Notes: generated from the letters alone by a model not told the origin. 64,000 nt of DNA from Nocardia abscessus (GCF_015477775.1 NZ_JADLQO010000002.1:1-64000); one strand, 5' to 3'. Counted from the first letter of the stretch, positions 16,595-26,752 are shown. Made by a program: numbers and translations.

Positions 16595-17845
16595 ATGATC
16601 GAAGGCATCGCTCATCCTGCTGTCGAGCCGAAAGGGCAGCCGACCATCCGGCCTGTGCCCGATGTGCACCGGCTGGCACGCGAGGTGGTCGCGCACATCG
16701 TCGATTCGGCGGCGCCCTGCCGGACGCTGCCAGGTGGCGCGGCCGGCGCCGACGTCGCCGAGGTGGTCCGAGCGTGCATGCAGTGGGCGATTCAGCGATT
16801 GGACGGGCAGGCCGTGCCGGACCGCATCGACTGTCTGCAGGCCGCGGCAGCGGGGTGGGCGCGCGAGGGGATCCCGATCGACACCGTCCTGCACGCAGTG
16901 CACGCCGGGTTCAAATTCGGGCTGGATCTGCTGTTCGGCGACCGAGGATCCCGGCACGTCGACATAGCCACCGGCGCCGCCACGGTACTGGAGCTGTTGA
17001 ATCTGCTGACAGCGACCGTCGGCAAAGCCTACGTCCGCGAATACAAGGCCGTCGCCGCCGAGCACCACACCGCAGTGCACACCCTGACCTCGGCACTGCT
17101 GGGCGGGCACGCGACATCCGCGATGGCCCGCGAATGCGGAATACCCCTCGCCGACGAATATTTCGTGCTCGCTCTCGCCGTGCCCGCGCATCCCGACGAA
17201 GGCCGTCCCGGGCTCGACAGCCAAGTCGTCGCGCGACGCAAACTCCGCCGCCTCCAGGCCGCCCTCGCGGTCCAGTTCGGTGACCGAGCACTGTCGCTGC
17301 TGTCGATCGACGGGGGAACCATCCTCATTCCCCGCACACGTCCCGCTGCCCCCGACCTCGACGAGGTCGTCGAGACGCTATCCGCCGCCGCGCGAGTGCC
17401 GGTGACCGCCACTGTCGTGTCGGCAGGTCCCGATGAGGTCTCCACCGCAGCGGTTCAAGCCCACGAATTGTTGGACACCGTGCAACAGCTGGGGCGCGGG
17501 CCGGGGCTGTACCGATTCGCCGAGCTGGCGCTGCACTATCAACTGACCCGCCCGGGCGCCGGACGAGACCGGCTCCGCACACACCTGGCCCCGCTGATGA
17601 ACCATCCGGAGTTGTTGGAAACACTGCGAACCCATCTCGACACGGGCATGCACCGCCTGCGCACGGCTCGGCAACTGCATGTCCATCCGAACACCGTCGA
17701 TTACCGGCTGCGGCGAATCGCGCAGCTCACCAGCCTCGACCCCGCCGACGGCAGAGGAGTCTGGTACCTGCGCTCCGCGCTCATCGCCTCATCCGCTCAC
17801 GGCGACCCGAGTGAGATACCGGCCGGCACCCGCCGCCCGGCCTGA
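16595..17845 (+). CDS. PucR/CdaR-type helix-turn-helix transcriptional regulator
   Basis: 416 residues from the ATG at 16595 (a GTG precedes it at 16592), behind GAGGAGG. The C-terminal HTH reads LDTGMHRLRTARQLHVHPNT followed by VDYRLRRIAQLT, the hallmark of PucR-type regulators. A GGDEF-related middle region (VFALAVP-like and LIPRTR blocks) and a helical N-terminal sensor region precede it. It is the second regulator of this type in the window after the one at 3394-4680; the two share layout but little sequence. It is followed by an ABC1 kinase gene on the same strand after 130 bp. Confidence 0.85.
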   Translation: MIEGIAHPAVEPKGQPTIRPVPDVHRLAREVVAHIVDSAAPCRTLPGGAAGADVAEVVRACMQWAIQRLDGQAVPDRIDCLQAAAAGWAREGIPIDTVLHAVHAGFKFGLDLLFGDRGSRHVDIATGAATVLELLNLLTATVGKAYVREYKAVAAEHHTAVHTLTSALLGGHATSAMARECGIPLADEYFVLALAVPAHPDEGRPGLDSQVVARRKLRRLQAALAVQFGDRALSLLSIDGGTILIPRTRPAAPDLDEVVETLSAAARVPVTATVVSAGPDEVSTAAVQAHELLDTVQQLGRGPGLYRFAELALHYQLTRPGAGRDRLRTHLAPLMNHPELLETLRTHLDTGMHRLRTARQLHVHPNTVDYRLRRIAQLTSLDPADGRGVWYLRSALIASSAHGDPSEIPAGTRRPA

Positions 17846-17976
17846 GCAGCGGTGGCCGATGACCCGACAGCGGCTCGACGATCGTGCGTCGGCTACGAGT
17901 TCGCGATAGTGGTCGACAAGCGGCGGTCGGGACACGAAGAATACCGGGACGTGCGGCAGCAGCGGCACGGACGCTC

Positions 17977-19386
17977 ATGGAGGTGCATGCGGTGGCCGGA
18001 CGGGTACCCGTAGGTCGTCTGGCGAGAAGTGGCCGCCTCGGCAGCCTGGCCGCTGGGCAGGCCGTCCGCGGTGTCGGGACCCGGTTGTCGATGTTCGGCA
18101 GAACCGAAGAGGCCCGGCGGGTTCTCGCCGAGCGCTCGACGCTGCAGACGGCGCAACAGCTCGTCACGGTGCTCGGCGGTATGAAGGGCGCCGCGATGAA
18201 GCTGGGGCAGATGTTGTCGGTGCTCGAGATCGACCTCGTGCCGGAATCGCACCGTGAGCTGTTCCGAACCAAGCTCGCCGAACTGCGGGATCGCGCCCCG
18301 GCCGTGCCGTTCACCGCGATGAAGAAGGCCATCGAGGACGACCTCGGGCCGTTGGCGCGGGTGTTCGCCGACTTCGACGAGACACCGATCGCGGCGGCGT
18401 CGATCGGGCAGGTGTACCGGGCACGGTTACACGACGGACGCACCGTCGCGGTGAAGGTGCAGTACCCGGGGGTGGACGCGGCGATCCACGCGGACATGCG
18501 CAACCTGGAAATGCTCAGCAAGCTGTGGAAATCCGTCCTGCCGAGCGCGGCCGACACCGCCGTGCTGGACGAGATCGCCCGCAACATCGGCAACGAACTC
18601 GACTACCCACGGGAAGCTCGCACCCAGCACCGGGTGGCGATGCGCTACCGCGACCATCCCTTCATCACCGTCCCCGACAGCATCGAAGAGCACTGCACGC
18701 GCAGCGTTCTCGTCACCGAGTACGTCGAAGGCGGTGACTTCCGGCAGATTCGGGCGCTGCCCGCCGCCGAACGTGATCGCCTCGGTGAGCTGATCTACCG
18801 CTTCTACATCAGCGCACTGTTCCGCGACAACGAATTCTGCGGTGACCCGCATCCGGGCAACATCCTGCTCGCGGCCGACGGCCGACTGGCGTTCGTCGAT
18901 TTCGGGCTCTACGACCGCATGGACCCCGTGCATGTCGACTTCGAGCGCGCGTGCCTGCGAGCCGCAGGTGAACTCCGCGCTCGAGACCTGTACGACGCCT
19001 GGGTCGGGCGCGGCATCATCGACCCGGGCGCGGGAGTCACCACACAGGAATGCCTGCAGTACGTGTGGGCCGCGGCGGGATGGCACCTGCACGACGAGCC
19101 GATCACCGTCACCCCCGAGATCGCCACCGGAGCGGTCATCCTCGCCATCGACCCGCGAGCCGCCGAGTTCAAAGGTATGCGCCGCCAACTACTCCCGGCC
19201 GAGCACGTCTTCTCCCGCCGCGCGGACCTGTTCACCTTCGCCGCGCTCGGCCAGCTCCACGTCACCAACAATTGGCATCGCCTCGCACGAGAGTGGCTCT
19301 ACGACGAGCCGCCCACAACCGATATGGGGCGTGCGATCGAGCAGTGGCGACGCACTCGGCGACAGAGCGGTGACGCGGGCGGCTGA
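17977..19386 (+). CDS. ABC1/UbiB (AarF, ADCK) family atypical kinase
   Basis: About 469 residues from the ATG at 17977. The family motifs are present: KxGQ as MKLGQMLS, the Ala-rich loop AAASIGQVYRA that replaces the usual Gly-rich loop, the VAIK-type Lys in TVAVKVQYPG, the catalytic GDPHPGNILL and the metal-binding FVDFGLYD. UbiB kinases act in quinone biosynthesis or lipid homeostasis in proteobacteria and mitochondria; in actinobacteria the role of these soluble copies is unclear. No C-terminal membrane helices are seen. Confidence 0.85.
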   Translation: MEVHAVAGRVPVGRLARSGRLGSLAAGQAVRGVGTRLSMFGRTEEARRVLAERSTLQTAQQLVTVLGGMKGAAMKLGQMLSVLEIDLVPESHRELFRTKLAELRDRAPAVPFTAMKKAIEDDLGPLARVFADFDETPIAAASIGQVYRARLHDGRTVAVKVQYPGVDAAIHADMRNLEMLSKLWKSVLPSAADTAVLDEIARNIGNELDYPREARTQHRVAMRYRDHPFITVPDSIEEHCTRSVLVTEYVEGGDFRQIRALPAAERDRLGELIYRFYISALFRDNEFCGDPHPGNILLAADGRLAFVDFGLYDRMDPVHVDFERACLRAAGELRARDLYDAWVGRGIIDPGAGVTTQECLQYVWAAAGWHLHDEPITVTPEIATGAVILAIDPRAAEFKGMRRQLLPAEHVFSRRADLFTFAALGQLHVTNNWHRLAREWLYDEPPTTDMGRAIEQWRRTRRQSGDAGG

Positions 19387-19739
19387 CCGGCAGGATCGTG
19401 CCGCACCATCCGCACGGAATCGTCAGAGCCGACGGCCGTGACGCGGCGGGGCGCACGCCGCCCGCGTCGACTGCGGCTGCCTCGCCGAGGCCACCCCGCC
19501 GTGTGCACCGAGCGAGCACGCGCCGAACTCGCCGCCACCGAGCCCGGCGCAAATAACGGGCGAATCTCCTTGCGGCAAAGGAGAATTCGTCACAGCAACG
19601 CCATTAGTTAACTCCGATATTACTCAGGATTCATGGCGTCGATACGGATTTCTCGCTACTGTTGACGGAGCCTACAAAGCGGTGGGAATCGAGAATCTCA
19701 CGTCGGCCGGGGGAATAGTCGCCCGTAGGAGAGTTCCCA
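19387..19739. other. Intergenic region and presumed promoter region of the SARP gene
   Basis: About 350 bp. The second half is clearly more AT-rich than its surroundings, as expected for a promoter region. It contains an inverted repeat (separate entry) and a TTGACG at 19662 without a clear -10 partner. No gene was recognised. Confidence 0.5.
19565..19584 (+). promoter_or_regulatory. Inverted repeat upstream of the SARP activator gene
   Basis: TCTCCTT at 19565-19571 and AAGGAGA at 19578-19584 are perfect inverted copies around a 6-base loop, and flanking CGAA/TTCG bases extend the pairing with one bulge. It lies about 155 bp before the GTG start. It could be an operator, or a terminator of upstream transcription. 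Confidence 0.4.
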
Positions 19740-20606
19740 GTGAAGTATCCAGTTTGCGCTCGCGTGCTAGGTCCATTGACACTTGCTATCAATAATCACA
19801 ACGCAACACCGACTGCACAGAAGCAGCGGCAGTTGCTGGCATTACTCTTGGTCCGGCACGACACCGTTGTTCCGGTGACGACCTTGATCGAAGAATTGTG
19901 GAACGACGATCCGCCGCGCAGCGCGGTGACCGTCGTGCAGACCTATGTGCTCGGAATTCGCAAGAAGATGGCGGCGCAGCTCGGGGTGGGGCAGGCAGAG
20001 GTGGCCGAACGTTTTCTCCGCACGCGCAGCAAGGGCTATTCCTTCGACGTCAGGGACTGCGTGTTCGATCTGCGCGACTACCAGTCCATGTCCGAAGCCG
20101 CCCGATGCGCCGTCAAGACCGGCGACGACCAGCGGGCGGTGGATCTGTTCAGCGCGGCGGAGGCGCTGTGGAGCGGTCCGGCGCTGGTGGATGTGGAGGC
20201 CGGTATCCCACTCGCCGCCGAGATATCGCATCTGGACCATCTGCGGCTGACCAACATCGAGCTGCGGGTCGAGGCGGAGTTGCGGCTGGGCAGGCATCGC
20301 GAGGTGTGTCCCGATCTGGCGCGGCTGGCCATGCAGCACCCGCTACACGAGCGACTCCAGGCGTACTACATGTTCGCCCTGTGCCGCTCGGGGCAGCGCG
20401 CCCGCGCCCTGGCCGCCTATCAGGAGTTCAGCAGGTCCATGCAGGGTGAGCTGGGGTTGGATCCGTGCCAGAAGCTGCAGAAGCTGCACCAGGACATCCT
20501 GGCCGCCTCCGACGTCTCGGTGAGCGCGATGCTCAACAGCCGTCACGCCGGTTATCTGATCGGGTGGCACTCCACCGAGTACCGCACCGCCGCCGAGACG
20601 GCCTGA
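19740..20606 (+). CDS. SARP-family pathway activator (OmpR-like DNA-binding + BTAD)
   Basis: 288 residues from a GTG behind AGGAGAG. An OmpR/PhoB-like winged helix (about 8-100: VLGPLTLAINN, then LLALLLVRHDTVVPVTTLIE) is followed by a bacterial transcriptional activation domain (about 105-260, with HPLHERLQAYYMFALCRSGQ). This is the compact SARP form of ActII-ORF4/RedD, the usual activator of antibiotic clusters, without the NB-ARC/TPR extension. It stands at the edge of the type II polyketide cluster, convergent with the accC-accD genes. The TCGA-type repeats in the accD/KS-alpha promoter are its likely target. Confidence 0.92.
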   Translation: MKYPVCARVLGPLTLAINNHNATPTAQKQRQLLALLLVRHDTVVPVTTLIEELWNDDPPRSAVTVVQTYVLGIRKKMAAQLGVGQAEVAERFLRTRSKGYSFDVRDCVFDLRDYQSMSEAARCAVKTGDDQRAVDLFSAAEALWSGPALVDVEAGIPLAAEISHLDHLRLTNIELRVEAELRLGRHREVCPDLARLAMQHPLHERLQAYYMFALCRSGQRARALAAYQEFSRSMQGELGLDPCQKLQKLHQDILAASDVSVSAMLNSRHAGYLIGWHSTEYRTAAETA

Positions 20607-20626
20607 CGCCGCTCGCCGTGCGCGAA

Positions 20627-20650
20627 GCCCGGCCCTGAGCCGCGCCGGGC
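20627..20650. terminator. Candidate bidirectional terminator hairpin
   Basis: GCCCGGC at 20627-20633 pairs with GCCGGGC at 20644-20650 between the converging SARP and biotin carboxylase genes. A short GC-rich hairpin without a U-tract; plausible but not certain. Confidence 0.35.
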
Positions 20651-20675
20651 CGGCCCGGGCGAACGTCCGGCGCGC

Positions 20676-22025
20676 TCATCCCCGACCGAGGAGCTCGTCC
20701 ACCAACCCGGTGGTATGCGTCGCGGCGCGCATCGCCGGGTGGTCGAGCACCTCGCGCAGGAAGTCCCGGGTGGTCGCGACGCGGGTGCCGGAGATCCGGA
20801 ATTCCTCCAGCGCCCGCCGCATCCGGGCCAGCGCCCGGTCACGGTCCGGTGCCCACACCACCAGCTTGGCCAGCAGCGAATCGTAGTGCGGGGGTATCGA
20901 ATAACCGGCGTGCGCATGGGTGTCCACGCGGACGAAGGGACCTCCGGGCGGCGTGAATTCCGCCAGCACTCCCGGGGCGGGCGCGAATTCGGCGGCAGGG
21001 TCTTCGGCGTTGATCCGGCATTCGATCGCCGCGCCGCGCAGGACGATATCTTCCTGCACGATGCCGAGGGGTTGCCCTGCCGCGACACGAATCTGTTCGG
21101 CGATCAAATCGATGCCTGTCACCATTTCGGTGACCGGATGTTCGACCTGAATACGGCAGTTCACCTCCATGAAATAGTGATTACCCTCCTGATCGACCAG
21201 GAATTCCACTGTTCCGGCACCGGTATAACCGGCCTCCAACACACCGTTGACGGCGGATCGGCCCATTCGATCGGCAAGACCTTCCGGCAGCAGCGCAGCC
21301 GGCGATTCCTCGATCAATTTCTGATGCCTGCGCTGCACCGAGCAGTCGCGTTCCCCCAGGTGCACGCCGTTGCCGTGGCCGTCACACAGCACCTGGATCT
21401 CGACGTGCCTCGCCGCGGCGAGATACTTCTCCAGATATACCCGGCTGTCGCCGAACAACATTCGCGCCGTCGCCCTGGTCTCCTGATAGGCGCGAGGAAA
21501 CGCCGCGCTCTCGTGCACCACCTGCATGCCGCGCCCACCCCCGCCCGCCGCCGCCTTGATGATCACCGGGAAGCCGATCGAATCCGCGAGTGCGTGCGCC
21601 TCGTCGAGTTCGAGCGGATCGAGGCTGCCCGGCAGTAGCGGCAGACCCGCCTTCGCCATCAGCGTGCGCGCCGACTGCTTGTCGCCGAGCTGGGCCATCA
21701 CGTCGGCCGGCGGCCCGATCAGTGTGACGCCTGCCGCGCGGCAAGCGTCGGCGAAATCCGGTGACTCCGAGAGGAATCCGTACCCGGGATGGATCGCGTC
21801 GGCGCCGGTGAGCTCGGCGGCGGCGAGGATCGCCGCGGCGTTCAGATAGCTGCGCTTGGCCGCGGACGGGCCGATCTGCACCGCCTCCTCGGCGAAACGC
21901 ACCACCGCCGATTCGGCATCGGCGACCGAGTGCACTGCCACCGTGCGCACGCCGAGCTCACGGCAGGTACGCGCGACGCGCAGCGCGATCTCGCCGCGGT
22001 TGGCGATCAGGATCTTCTCGAACAT
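20676..22025 (-). CDS. accC: Acetyl-CoA carboxylase, biotin carboxylase subunit
   Basis: 449 residues, full length for a stand-alone biotin carboxylase (AccC type). Visible motifs: KILIANRGEIALRV at the N-terminus, DAIHPGYGFLSE, the glycine-rich ATP loop AAGGGGRGMQVV, and the catalytic EVNCRIQVEHPVTE. It lacks a fused biotin carrier domain, unlike the actinobacterial AccA subunits of primary metabolism, and the carrier is encoded separately at 32135-32626. It starts 10 bp after the carboxyltransferase gene on the same strand. It carboxylates biotin on the carrier with ATP and bicarbonate to supply malonyl-CoA to the polyketide synthase. Confidence 0.93.
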   Translation of the reverse strand: MFEKILIANRGEIALRVARTCRELGVRTVAVHSVADAESAVVRFAEEAVQIGPSAAKRSYLNAAAILAAAELTGADAIHPGYGFLSESPDFADACRAAGVTLIGPPADVMAQLGDKQSARTLMAKAGLPLLPGSLDPLELDEAHALADSIGFPVIIKAAAGGGGRGMQVVHESAAFPRAYQETRATARMLFGDSRVYLEKYLAAARHVEIQVLCDGHGNGVHLGERDCSVQRRHQKLIEESPAALLPEGLADRMGRSAVNGVLEAGYTGAGTVEFLVDQEGNHYFMEVNCRIQVEHPVTEMVTGIDLIAEQIRVAAGQPLGIVQEDIVLRGAAIECRINAEDPAAEFAPAPGVLAEFTPPGGPFVRVDTHAHAGYSIPPHYDSLLAKLVVWAPDRDRALARMRRALEEFRISGTRVATTRDFLREVLDHPAMRAATHTTGLVDELLGRG

Positions 22026-22035
22026 GGCGCCACTC

Positions 22036-23727
22036 CTACGCGACCGAACGGACCAGGACCTGCTGCCGCGCACCGAACCGCCGGAAGCGCGCGCGGCGCT
22101 CGTCGGCCAGCTCCGCACCGCTGCGGCCGACCAGCTCGCCGAGGGTCGCGGCCAAGGCGCGGTGCAACTGCTCGGCCGCGGCCACGGGAGCCGCACCCAC
22201 GTCGTCACCCGGTTCGGGCAGGACCGCGTCGACCACCCCGAGACGCAGGAGGTCACGGGCGGTGAGCGCCAGCGCCGCCGCGGCCCGGGGCGCGGCGGCG
22301 GGGTCGTTCCACACGATCGCCGCGCAACCCTCCGGGCTGATCACCGAGTAGGTCCCGTTCGCGAAGATGAGCACCCGGTTGGCCACGCCGAGCGCCAAAG
22401 CCCCGCCGCTGCCGCCCTCGCCGATCACCACACTGATCACCGGCACCCGCAGTGCGGACATCAAACGGATGTTCTCCGCGATGACGATCGCCTGCCCCTG
22501 CTCCTCGGCGGTCGCGCCCGGGTACGCGCCGGGCGTGTCGATCAAGGTGATGACGGGCAGCCCGAGCTTCTCGGCCAGCCGCATGAGCCGTGCCGCCTTG
22601 CGATAGCCGGCCGGGGTCGGCATGCCGAAATTGCGTTCCATCAGCTCCTTCGGATCGTGTCCCTTCTGGTGGCCGATCACCATCACCGGTCGCCCGGCCA
22701 GCCATGCCGTTCCGCCCACCACCGCGGCGCAGTCGCCCGAGATCCGGTCACCGCGCAACTCGCGGAAGTCGTCGAACGCGAGTGCGAAGTAGTCGAGCGC
22801 GGTCGGGCGCTGTGTTGACCGTGCGCGGCGTACCTGCGTCCAGGGATCGGTCGCGGGGACGCGAGCCGGATCGGTGATCGCTCCCGCGTCCGCGGGGAAA
22901 CGGGTCTCGGCCGGATCGACCGGACTCGCGGCCCGCAGCAGCGCGCCGAGCGCCTGGCGCAGGCCTGCGCGCGGCACGATCATGTCGATCAACCCGCGTT
23001 CCAGCAGGAATTCGGCGGTCTGGAACCTCGGCGGCAATTCCTGCCGGATGGTCTGCTCGATCACCCGGCGCCCGGCGAACCCGAGACGCGCGCCCGGCTC
23101 GGCGATCAGCACGTCGGAGAGGGTGGCGAAGGAGGCGGCTACGCCGCCGTAGGTAGGGTCGGTGATCACGCTGACGGTGAGGATGCCCGCTCGGTCCAGC
23201 TGCTCCAGCGCCGCGCTGGTCTTGGCCATCTGCATCAGCGCCAGCGGCCCCTCCTGCATCCGGGCGCCGCCCGACGCGGTGACGATGATCAGCGGGATAC
23301 GCCGAGCCAGCGCCGTTTCGGCGGCAGCGGTGATCATCTCGCCCACCGCGATGCCGAGACTGCCGCCCAGGAAGCGGAAGTCCATGGCGGCGATCACCAC
23401 CGGCCTGCCCTCGATCGCGGCCAGCGCGCACAGCACCGCGTCGGGCATGCCCGTGCGGGCACGAGCGGCGGCCAGCCGGTCCGGGTAGGACTTGGTGTCG
23501 GTGAAGGTCAGCGGGTCGTCGTCGGTGGCGGCGACCGGCAGCGGCTCGAAGCGTCCCTCGTCGGCGAGCTGTCCGACGCGCTGTTCGGCGGTGATCGGCG
23601 TGTGCCTGCCGCATTCGCCGCAGACACCCAGGTCGCGGGCGAACCGTTTGCCGTACAGCGGGATCAGGCATGCCGGGCAGAGCACCCAGTCCGCGGCGGC
23701 GTCCTGCCTGCCGTGTGCTGACTTCAT
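22036..23727 (-). CDS. accD: Acetyl-CoA carboxylase carboxyltransferase, fused beta and alpha subunits
   Basis: 563 residues. The N-terminal half is AccD-like (beta), with the four-Cys zinc ribbon CPAC...CGEC at residues 17-40 and [12 protein letters not shown] and [10 protein letters not shown] blocks. The C-terminal half is AccA-like (alpha): [38 protein letters not shown], and [11 protein letters not shown]. The fusion resembles the plastid/E. coli-type enzyme, not the AccD subunits of actinobacterial primary metabolism, and is known from some type II polyketide clusters. It transfers carboxyl from carboxybiotin to acetyl-CoA. It is transcribed divergently from KS-alpha. Confidence 0.92.
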   Translation of the reverse strand: MKSAHGRQDAAADWVLCPACLIPLYGKRFARDLGVCGECGRHTPITAEQRVGQLADEGRFEPLPVAATDDDPLTFTDTKSYPDRLAAARARTGMPDAVLCALAAIEGRPVVIAAMDFRFLGGSLGIAVGEMITAAAETALARRIPLIIVTASGGARMQEGPLALMQMAKTSAALEQLDRAGILTVSVITDPTYGGVAASFATLSDVLIAEPGARLGFAGRRVIEQTIRQELPPRFQTAEFLLERGLIDMIVPRAGLRQALGALLRAASPVDPAETRFPADAGAITDPARVPATDPWTQVRRARSTQRPTALDYFALAFDDFRELRGDRISGDCAAVVGGTAWLAGRPVMVIGHQKGHDPKELMERNFGMPTPAGYRKAARLMRLAEKLGLPVITLIDTPGAYPGATAEEQGQAIVIAENIRLMSALRVPVISVVIGEGGSGGALALGVANRVLIFANGTYSVISPEGCAAIVWNDPAAAPRAAAALALTARDLLRLGVVDAVLPEPGDDVGAAPVAAAEQLHRALAATLGELVGRSGAELADERRARFRRFGARQQVLVRSVA

Positions 23728-23813
23728 CACGCGTGTCTCCTTGCTCGGGGAACGGGTGATCGATCCGGGCAGCGCCGGCCGGGCGATCACAACGACAGCG
23801 TGCACCCCTCCGC

Positions 23814-23866
23814 TCGAGAACAACTCGATTCGTTCGCTCGAGCGATGTTCGAGGGCCGTCCTCGAT
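23814..23866 (+). promoter_or_regulatory. TCGA-type direct repeats in the accD/KS-alpha divergent promoter (probable SARP site)
   Basis: Five direct repeats begin at 23814 (TCGAGAA), 23825 (TCGATTC), 23838 (TCGAGCG), 23849 (TCGAGGG) and 23862 (TCGATGC). Their spacings are 11, 13, 11 and 13 bp, so a pair recurs every 24 bp. ActII-ORF4-type SARPs bind TCGAGNN heptamers at about one- or two-turn spacing. The array lies between the divergent carboxyltransferase and ketosynthase genes and could control both. Confidence 0.7.
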
Positions 23867-23897
23867 GCTCGGTCACACCATCGAAGGGAGAATCGCC

Positions 23898-23930
23898 ATG
23901 AACACCAATGCATCCGGTGGTGCGCGATGA
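23898..23930 (+). CDS. Ten-codon leader ORF overlapping the KS-alpha start
   Basis: An ATG at 23898 with a good GAAGGGAG in front opens a frame encoding [10 protein letters not shown] and ends at a TGA that overlaps the KS-alpha ATG (ATGA at 23927-23930). The KS-alpha ATG itself has no good ribosome-binding site. The leader would thus bring ribosomes to KS-alpha by translational coupling. It could be the remnant of a longer gene or a regulatory leader. Direct evidence is only the sequence arrangement. Confidence 0.5.
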   Translation: MNTNASGGAR

Positions 23931-25195
23931 GCCGCCGCGTTGTCGTCACCGGGCTCGGGGTCCGTGCGCCCGGCGGGTCTGGCAAGGACGAGTTCTGGAA
24001 GCTGCTGTCGGAGGGCCGTACCGCGACGCGCCGGATCTCGTTCTTCGACGCCTCACCGTACCGGTCCCAGGTGGCCGGCGAAGCGGACTTCGACCCGGAG
24101 CGGGAAGGTTTGTCGCCCAGGGAGATTCGGCGCATGGACCGTGCGGTGCAGTTCGCCGTGGTCTGCGCGCGGGAGGCGGTGGCCGACAGCGGGCTCGACT
24201 TCGCTGCGGTCGATCCGCACCGGCTCGGCGTGAGCCTCGGCAGTGCGGTCGCCGCGGCAACCAGCCTGGAGCGGGAATACCTGGTGCTGTCGGACTCCGG
24301 CAAGAACTGGCTGGTCGACGAGACGTATCTGTCCCCGCACATGTTCGACTACATGATTCCGAGCGTGATGCCCGCGGAGGTGGCCTGGAGCGTGGGGGCG
24401 GAGGGGCCCGTGGCGATGGTCTCCAACGGGTGCACCTCGGGACTGGACTCGGTCGGGCACGCGGTGCAGCTGATCCGTGAGGGGTCGGCCGACGTCATGG
24501 TGGCGGGCGCGTCGGACACCCCCATCACACCGATCGTGGTGGCCTGCTTCGACGCGATCAAGGCGACCACACCGCGCAACGACGCGGCGGAAGTGGCCTC
24601 GCGGCCGTTCGACAATTCGCGCAACGGGTTCGTCCTCGCCGAGGGCGCCGCGATGTTCGTGCTGGAGGAATACGAGAGCGCCCGCAAGCGCGGCGCGCAC
24701 ATCTACGCCGAGATCTCCGGGTACGCGACGCGCTGCAACGCCTATCACATGACGGGTCTCAAGGCGGACGGTCGCGAGATGGCCGAGGCGATCCGGGTCG
24801 CGCTCGACGAATCCAGGATCGACCCGACCAGCGTGGACTACATCAACGCGCACGGTTCGGGCACCAGGCAGAACGACCGGCACGAGACCGCGGCGGTGAA
24901 GCGCAGTCTCGGCGCGCACGCCTACGCCACGCCGATGAGCTCGATCAAGTCCATGGTCGGGCACTCGCTCGGCGCGATCGGATCGGTCGAGATCGCCGCC
25001 TCGCTGCTGGCGCTGGAATACCAGGTGGTGCCGCCGACGGCGAACCTGCACGAGCCCGACCCGGAGTGCGATCTGGACTACGTTCCCCTGGTCGCCCGGG
25101 ACCACCGGATGGACACGGTGCTCACCGTGGGCAGCGGGTTCGGCGGATTCCAGAGCGCGATGGTGCTGCGCAAGCCGGAGGCGGTGGCGGCATGA
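23927..25195 (+). CDS. Type II polyketide ketosynthase alpha subunit
   Basis: 422 residues. The catalytic Cys is residue 169 in [11 protein letters not shown]; the His motifs are [14 protein letters not shown] and [12 protein letters not shown]. Length and motifs match KS-alpha (ActI-ORF1 type) of aromatic polyketide synthases. It forms a heterodimer with the chain length factor and condenses malonyl-ACP units into a poly-beta-keto chain in the cytoplasm. Its stop overlaps the chain length factor start by four bases, the usual coupling for this pair. The ATG appears to depend on a short leader frame. Confidence 0.96.
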   Translation: MSRRVVVTGLGVRAPGGSGKDEFWKLLSEGRTATRRISFFDASPYRSQVAGEADFDPEREGLSPREIRRMDRAVQFAVVCAREAVADSGLDFAAVDPHRLGVSLGSAVAAATSLEREYLVLSDSGKNWLVDETYLSPHMFDYMIPSVMPAEVAWSVGAEGPVAMVSNGCTSGLDSVGHAVQLIREGSADVMVAGASDTPITPIVVACFDAIKATTPRNDAAEVASRPFDNSRNGFVLAEGAAMFVLEEYESARKRGAHIYAEISGYATRCNAYHMTGLKADGREMAEAIRVALDESRIDPTSVDYINAHGSGTRQNDRHETAAVKRSLGAHAYATPMSSIKSMVGHSLGAIGSVEIAASLLALEYQVVPPTANLHEPDPECDLDYVPLVARDHRMDTVLTVGSGFGGFQSAMVLRKPEAVAA

Positions 25196-26406
25196 TACTG
25201 GTGACCGGAATGGGCGTGCTCGCGCCGAACGGACTCGGCGTGGAGCGTTTCTGGGATGCCGTGCTGGCCGGACGCGGGGGCATCGCACCGCTCGCCCGGT
25301 TCGACACCAGCCGCTCGGCGGCGCGGCTGGCCGGCCAGGTGACCGATTTCGACGCGGGTGAACACCTGCCGAGCCGATTGCTGCCGCAAACCGACATCTC
25401 GACCCGGATGGCGCTGGTCGCCGCGCAGTGGGCACTGGACGACGCGAAGGTCGACACCGCGACCATGACCGACTACGACATGGGCGTGGTGACCGGGAAC
25501 GCCTCCGGCGGCTTCGAATTCACGCACCGGGAGTTCAACAAGCTGTGGTCGCTCGGCTCCGAGCACGTCAGCGTGTACGAGTCCTTCGCGTGGTTCTACG
25601 CGGTGAACACCGGCCAGATCTCCATCCGGCACGGCATGCGCGGGCCGAGCAGCGCCCTGGTCGCCGAGCAGGCCGGCGGACTGGACGCGATCGGGCACGC
25701 GCGCCGCACCGTGCGACGCGGGACGCCGCTGGTGGTCACCGGTGGCGTCGATTCGGCGCTGGACCCGTGGGGCTGGGCCTCGCACGTGTCCAGCGGCGCG
25801 GTGAGCACCGCGACCGACCCCGAACGCGCCTATCTGCCGTTCGACGCCGCCGCCGCCGGATACGTGCCCGGTGAGGGCGGCGCGATGCTGATCGTCGAGG
25901 ACGCCGCCGCGGCGCGGTCCCGTGGCGTGCCGAAGGTGCACGGCGAAATCGCCGGATACGCTTCCACTTTCGACCCGCCACCCGGCTCGGGGCGCCCGTC
26001 GGGTCTGCGCCGCGCCGCCGAGCTCGCGCTGGCCGACGCCGGGATGACGCCCGGTGACATCGATGTGGTGTTCGCAGACGCCTCCGGCATACCCGAGCGC
26101 GACCGCGACGAGGCCGCCGCCATCGAGGCCCTGTTCGGGCCCGGCGGCGTTCCGGTCACCGCGTCGAAACCACTGACCGGACGCCTGTTCTCCGGCGCGG
26201 GCCCGCTCGACATCGTGACCGCGCTGCTGGCGATGCGCGACTCGGTCATTCCGCCGACCGCTCACACCACCACGCTCGCCGAGAACTGCCGGATCGATCT
26301 GGTCCTCGGCGCCCCGCGCACCGCCACCGTCGGCGGTGCGCTCGTCCTGGCCCGCGGGCGCTGGGGTTTCAACTCCGCGGTCGTCGTGCGCGCCGTATCC
26401 GACTGA
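25192..26406 (+). CDS. Type II polyketide chain length factor (KS-beta)
   Basis: 404 residues, related to KS-alpha but with Gln160 ([11 protein letters not shown]) in place of the active-site Cys, the signature of chain length factors. The KAS-like C-terminal motif [16 protein letters not shown] replaces the GHSLGA of KS-alpha. It sets the number of condensations, but chain length cannot be predicted safely by eye. Translation is coupled to KS-alpha by ATGA, and the ACP follows 24 bp later. Confidence 0.95.
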   Translation: MILVTGMGVLAPNGLGVERFWDAVLAGRGGIAPLARFDTSRSAARLAGQVTDFDAGEHLPSRLLPQTDISTRMALVAAQWALDDAKVDTATMTDYDMGVVTGNASGGFEFTHREFNKLWSLGSEHVSVYESFAWFYAVNTGQISIRHGMRGPSSALVAEQAGGLDAIGHARRTVRRGTPLVVTGGVDSALDPWGWASHVSSGAVSTATDPERAYLPFDAAAAGYVPGEGGAMLIVEDAAAARSRGVPKVHGEIAGYASTFDPPPGSGRPSGLRRAAELALADAGMTPGDIDVVFADASGIPERDRDEAAAIEALFGPGGVPVTASKPLTGRLFSGAGPLDIVTALLAMRDSVIPPTAHTTTLAENCRIDLVLGAPRTATVGGALVLARGRWGFNSAVVVRAVSD

Positions 26407-26430
26407 GTACTGCCATCCGAGGAGCCGATC

Positions 26431-26685
26431 ATGACCATGACCATCACCGAACTACGCCGGATTCTCGTGGACTGCGCGGGCGGCGAGGACCTCGCCGAAC
26501 TCGACGGCGACATCGCCGCCGCGGAGTTCGAGGAACTGGGCTACGACTCGCTCGCGCTCATCGAGACCGCGGCGCGGATTCAGCGCGACTTCGGGGTAAC
26601 GATCCCGGAGGAGCAGCTCATCGAGGTCAAGACGCCGCAAGAGCTGGTCGACATCGTGAACGCCCAGCTGCGGGGCGCGGCGTGA
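26431..26685 (+). CDS. Type II polyketide acyl carrier protein
   Basis: 84 residues, acidic, with the phosphopantetheine attachment Ser40 in ELGYDSLALIE. Size and motif are typical of aromatic polyketide ACPs. Together with the two preceding genes it completes the minimal polyketide synthase. A good GAGGAG lies before the ATG. Confidence 0.95.
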   Translation: MTMTITELRRILVDCAGGEDLAELDGDIAAAEFEELGYDSLALIETAARIQRDFGVTIPEEQLIEVKTPQELVDIVNAQLRGAA

Positions 26686-26752
26686 GCGTCAGGCCCGAGG
26701 GCGGCAGCGCGTGTGACCACGCGAGGCCCGCACCCGCCGAGGAGGACAGAGC

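Noticed and set aside
15436..16608. 390-residue open frame on the minus strand
   Set aside because: Antisense to the TetR gene with a clear HTH; the frame has no recognisable domain.
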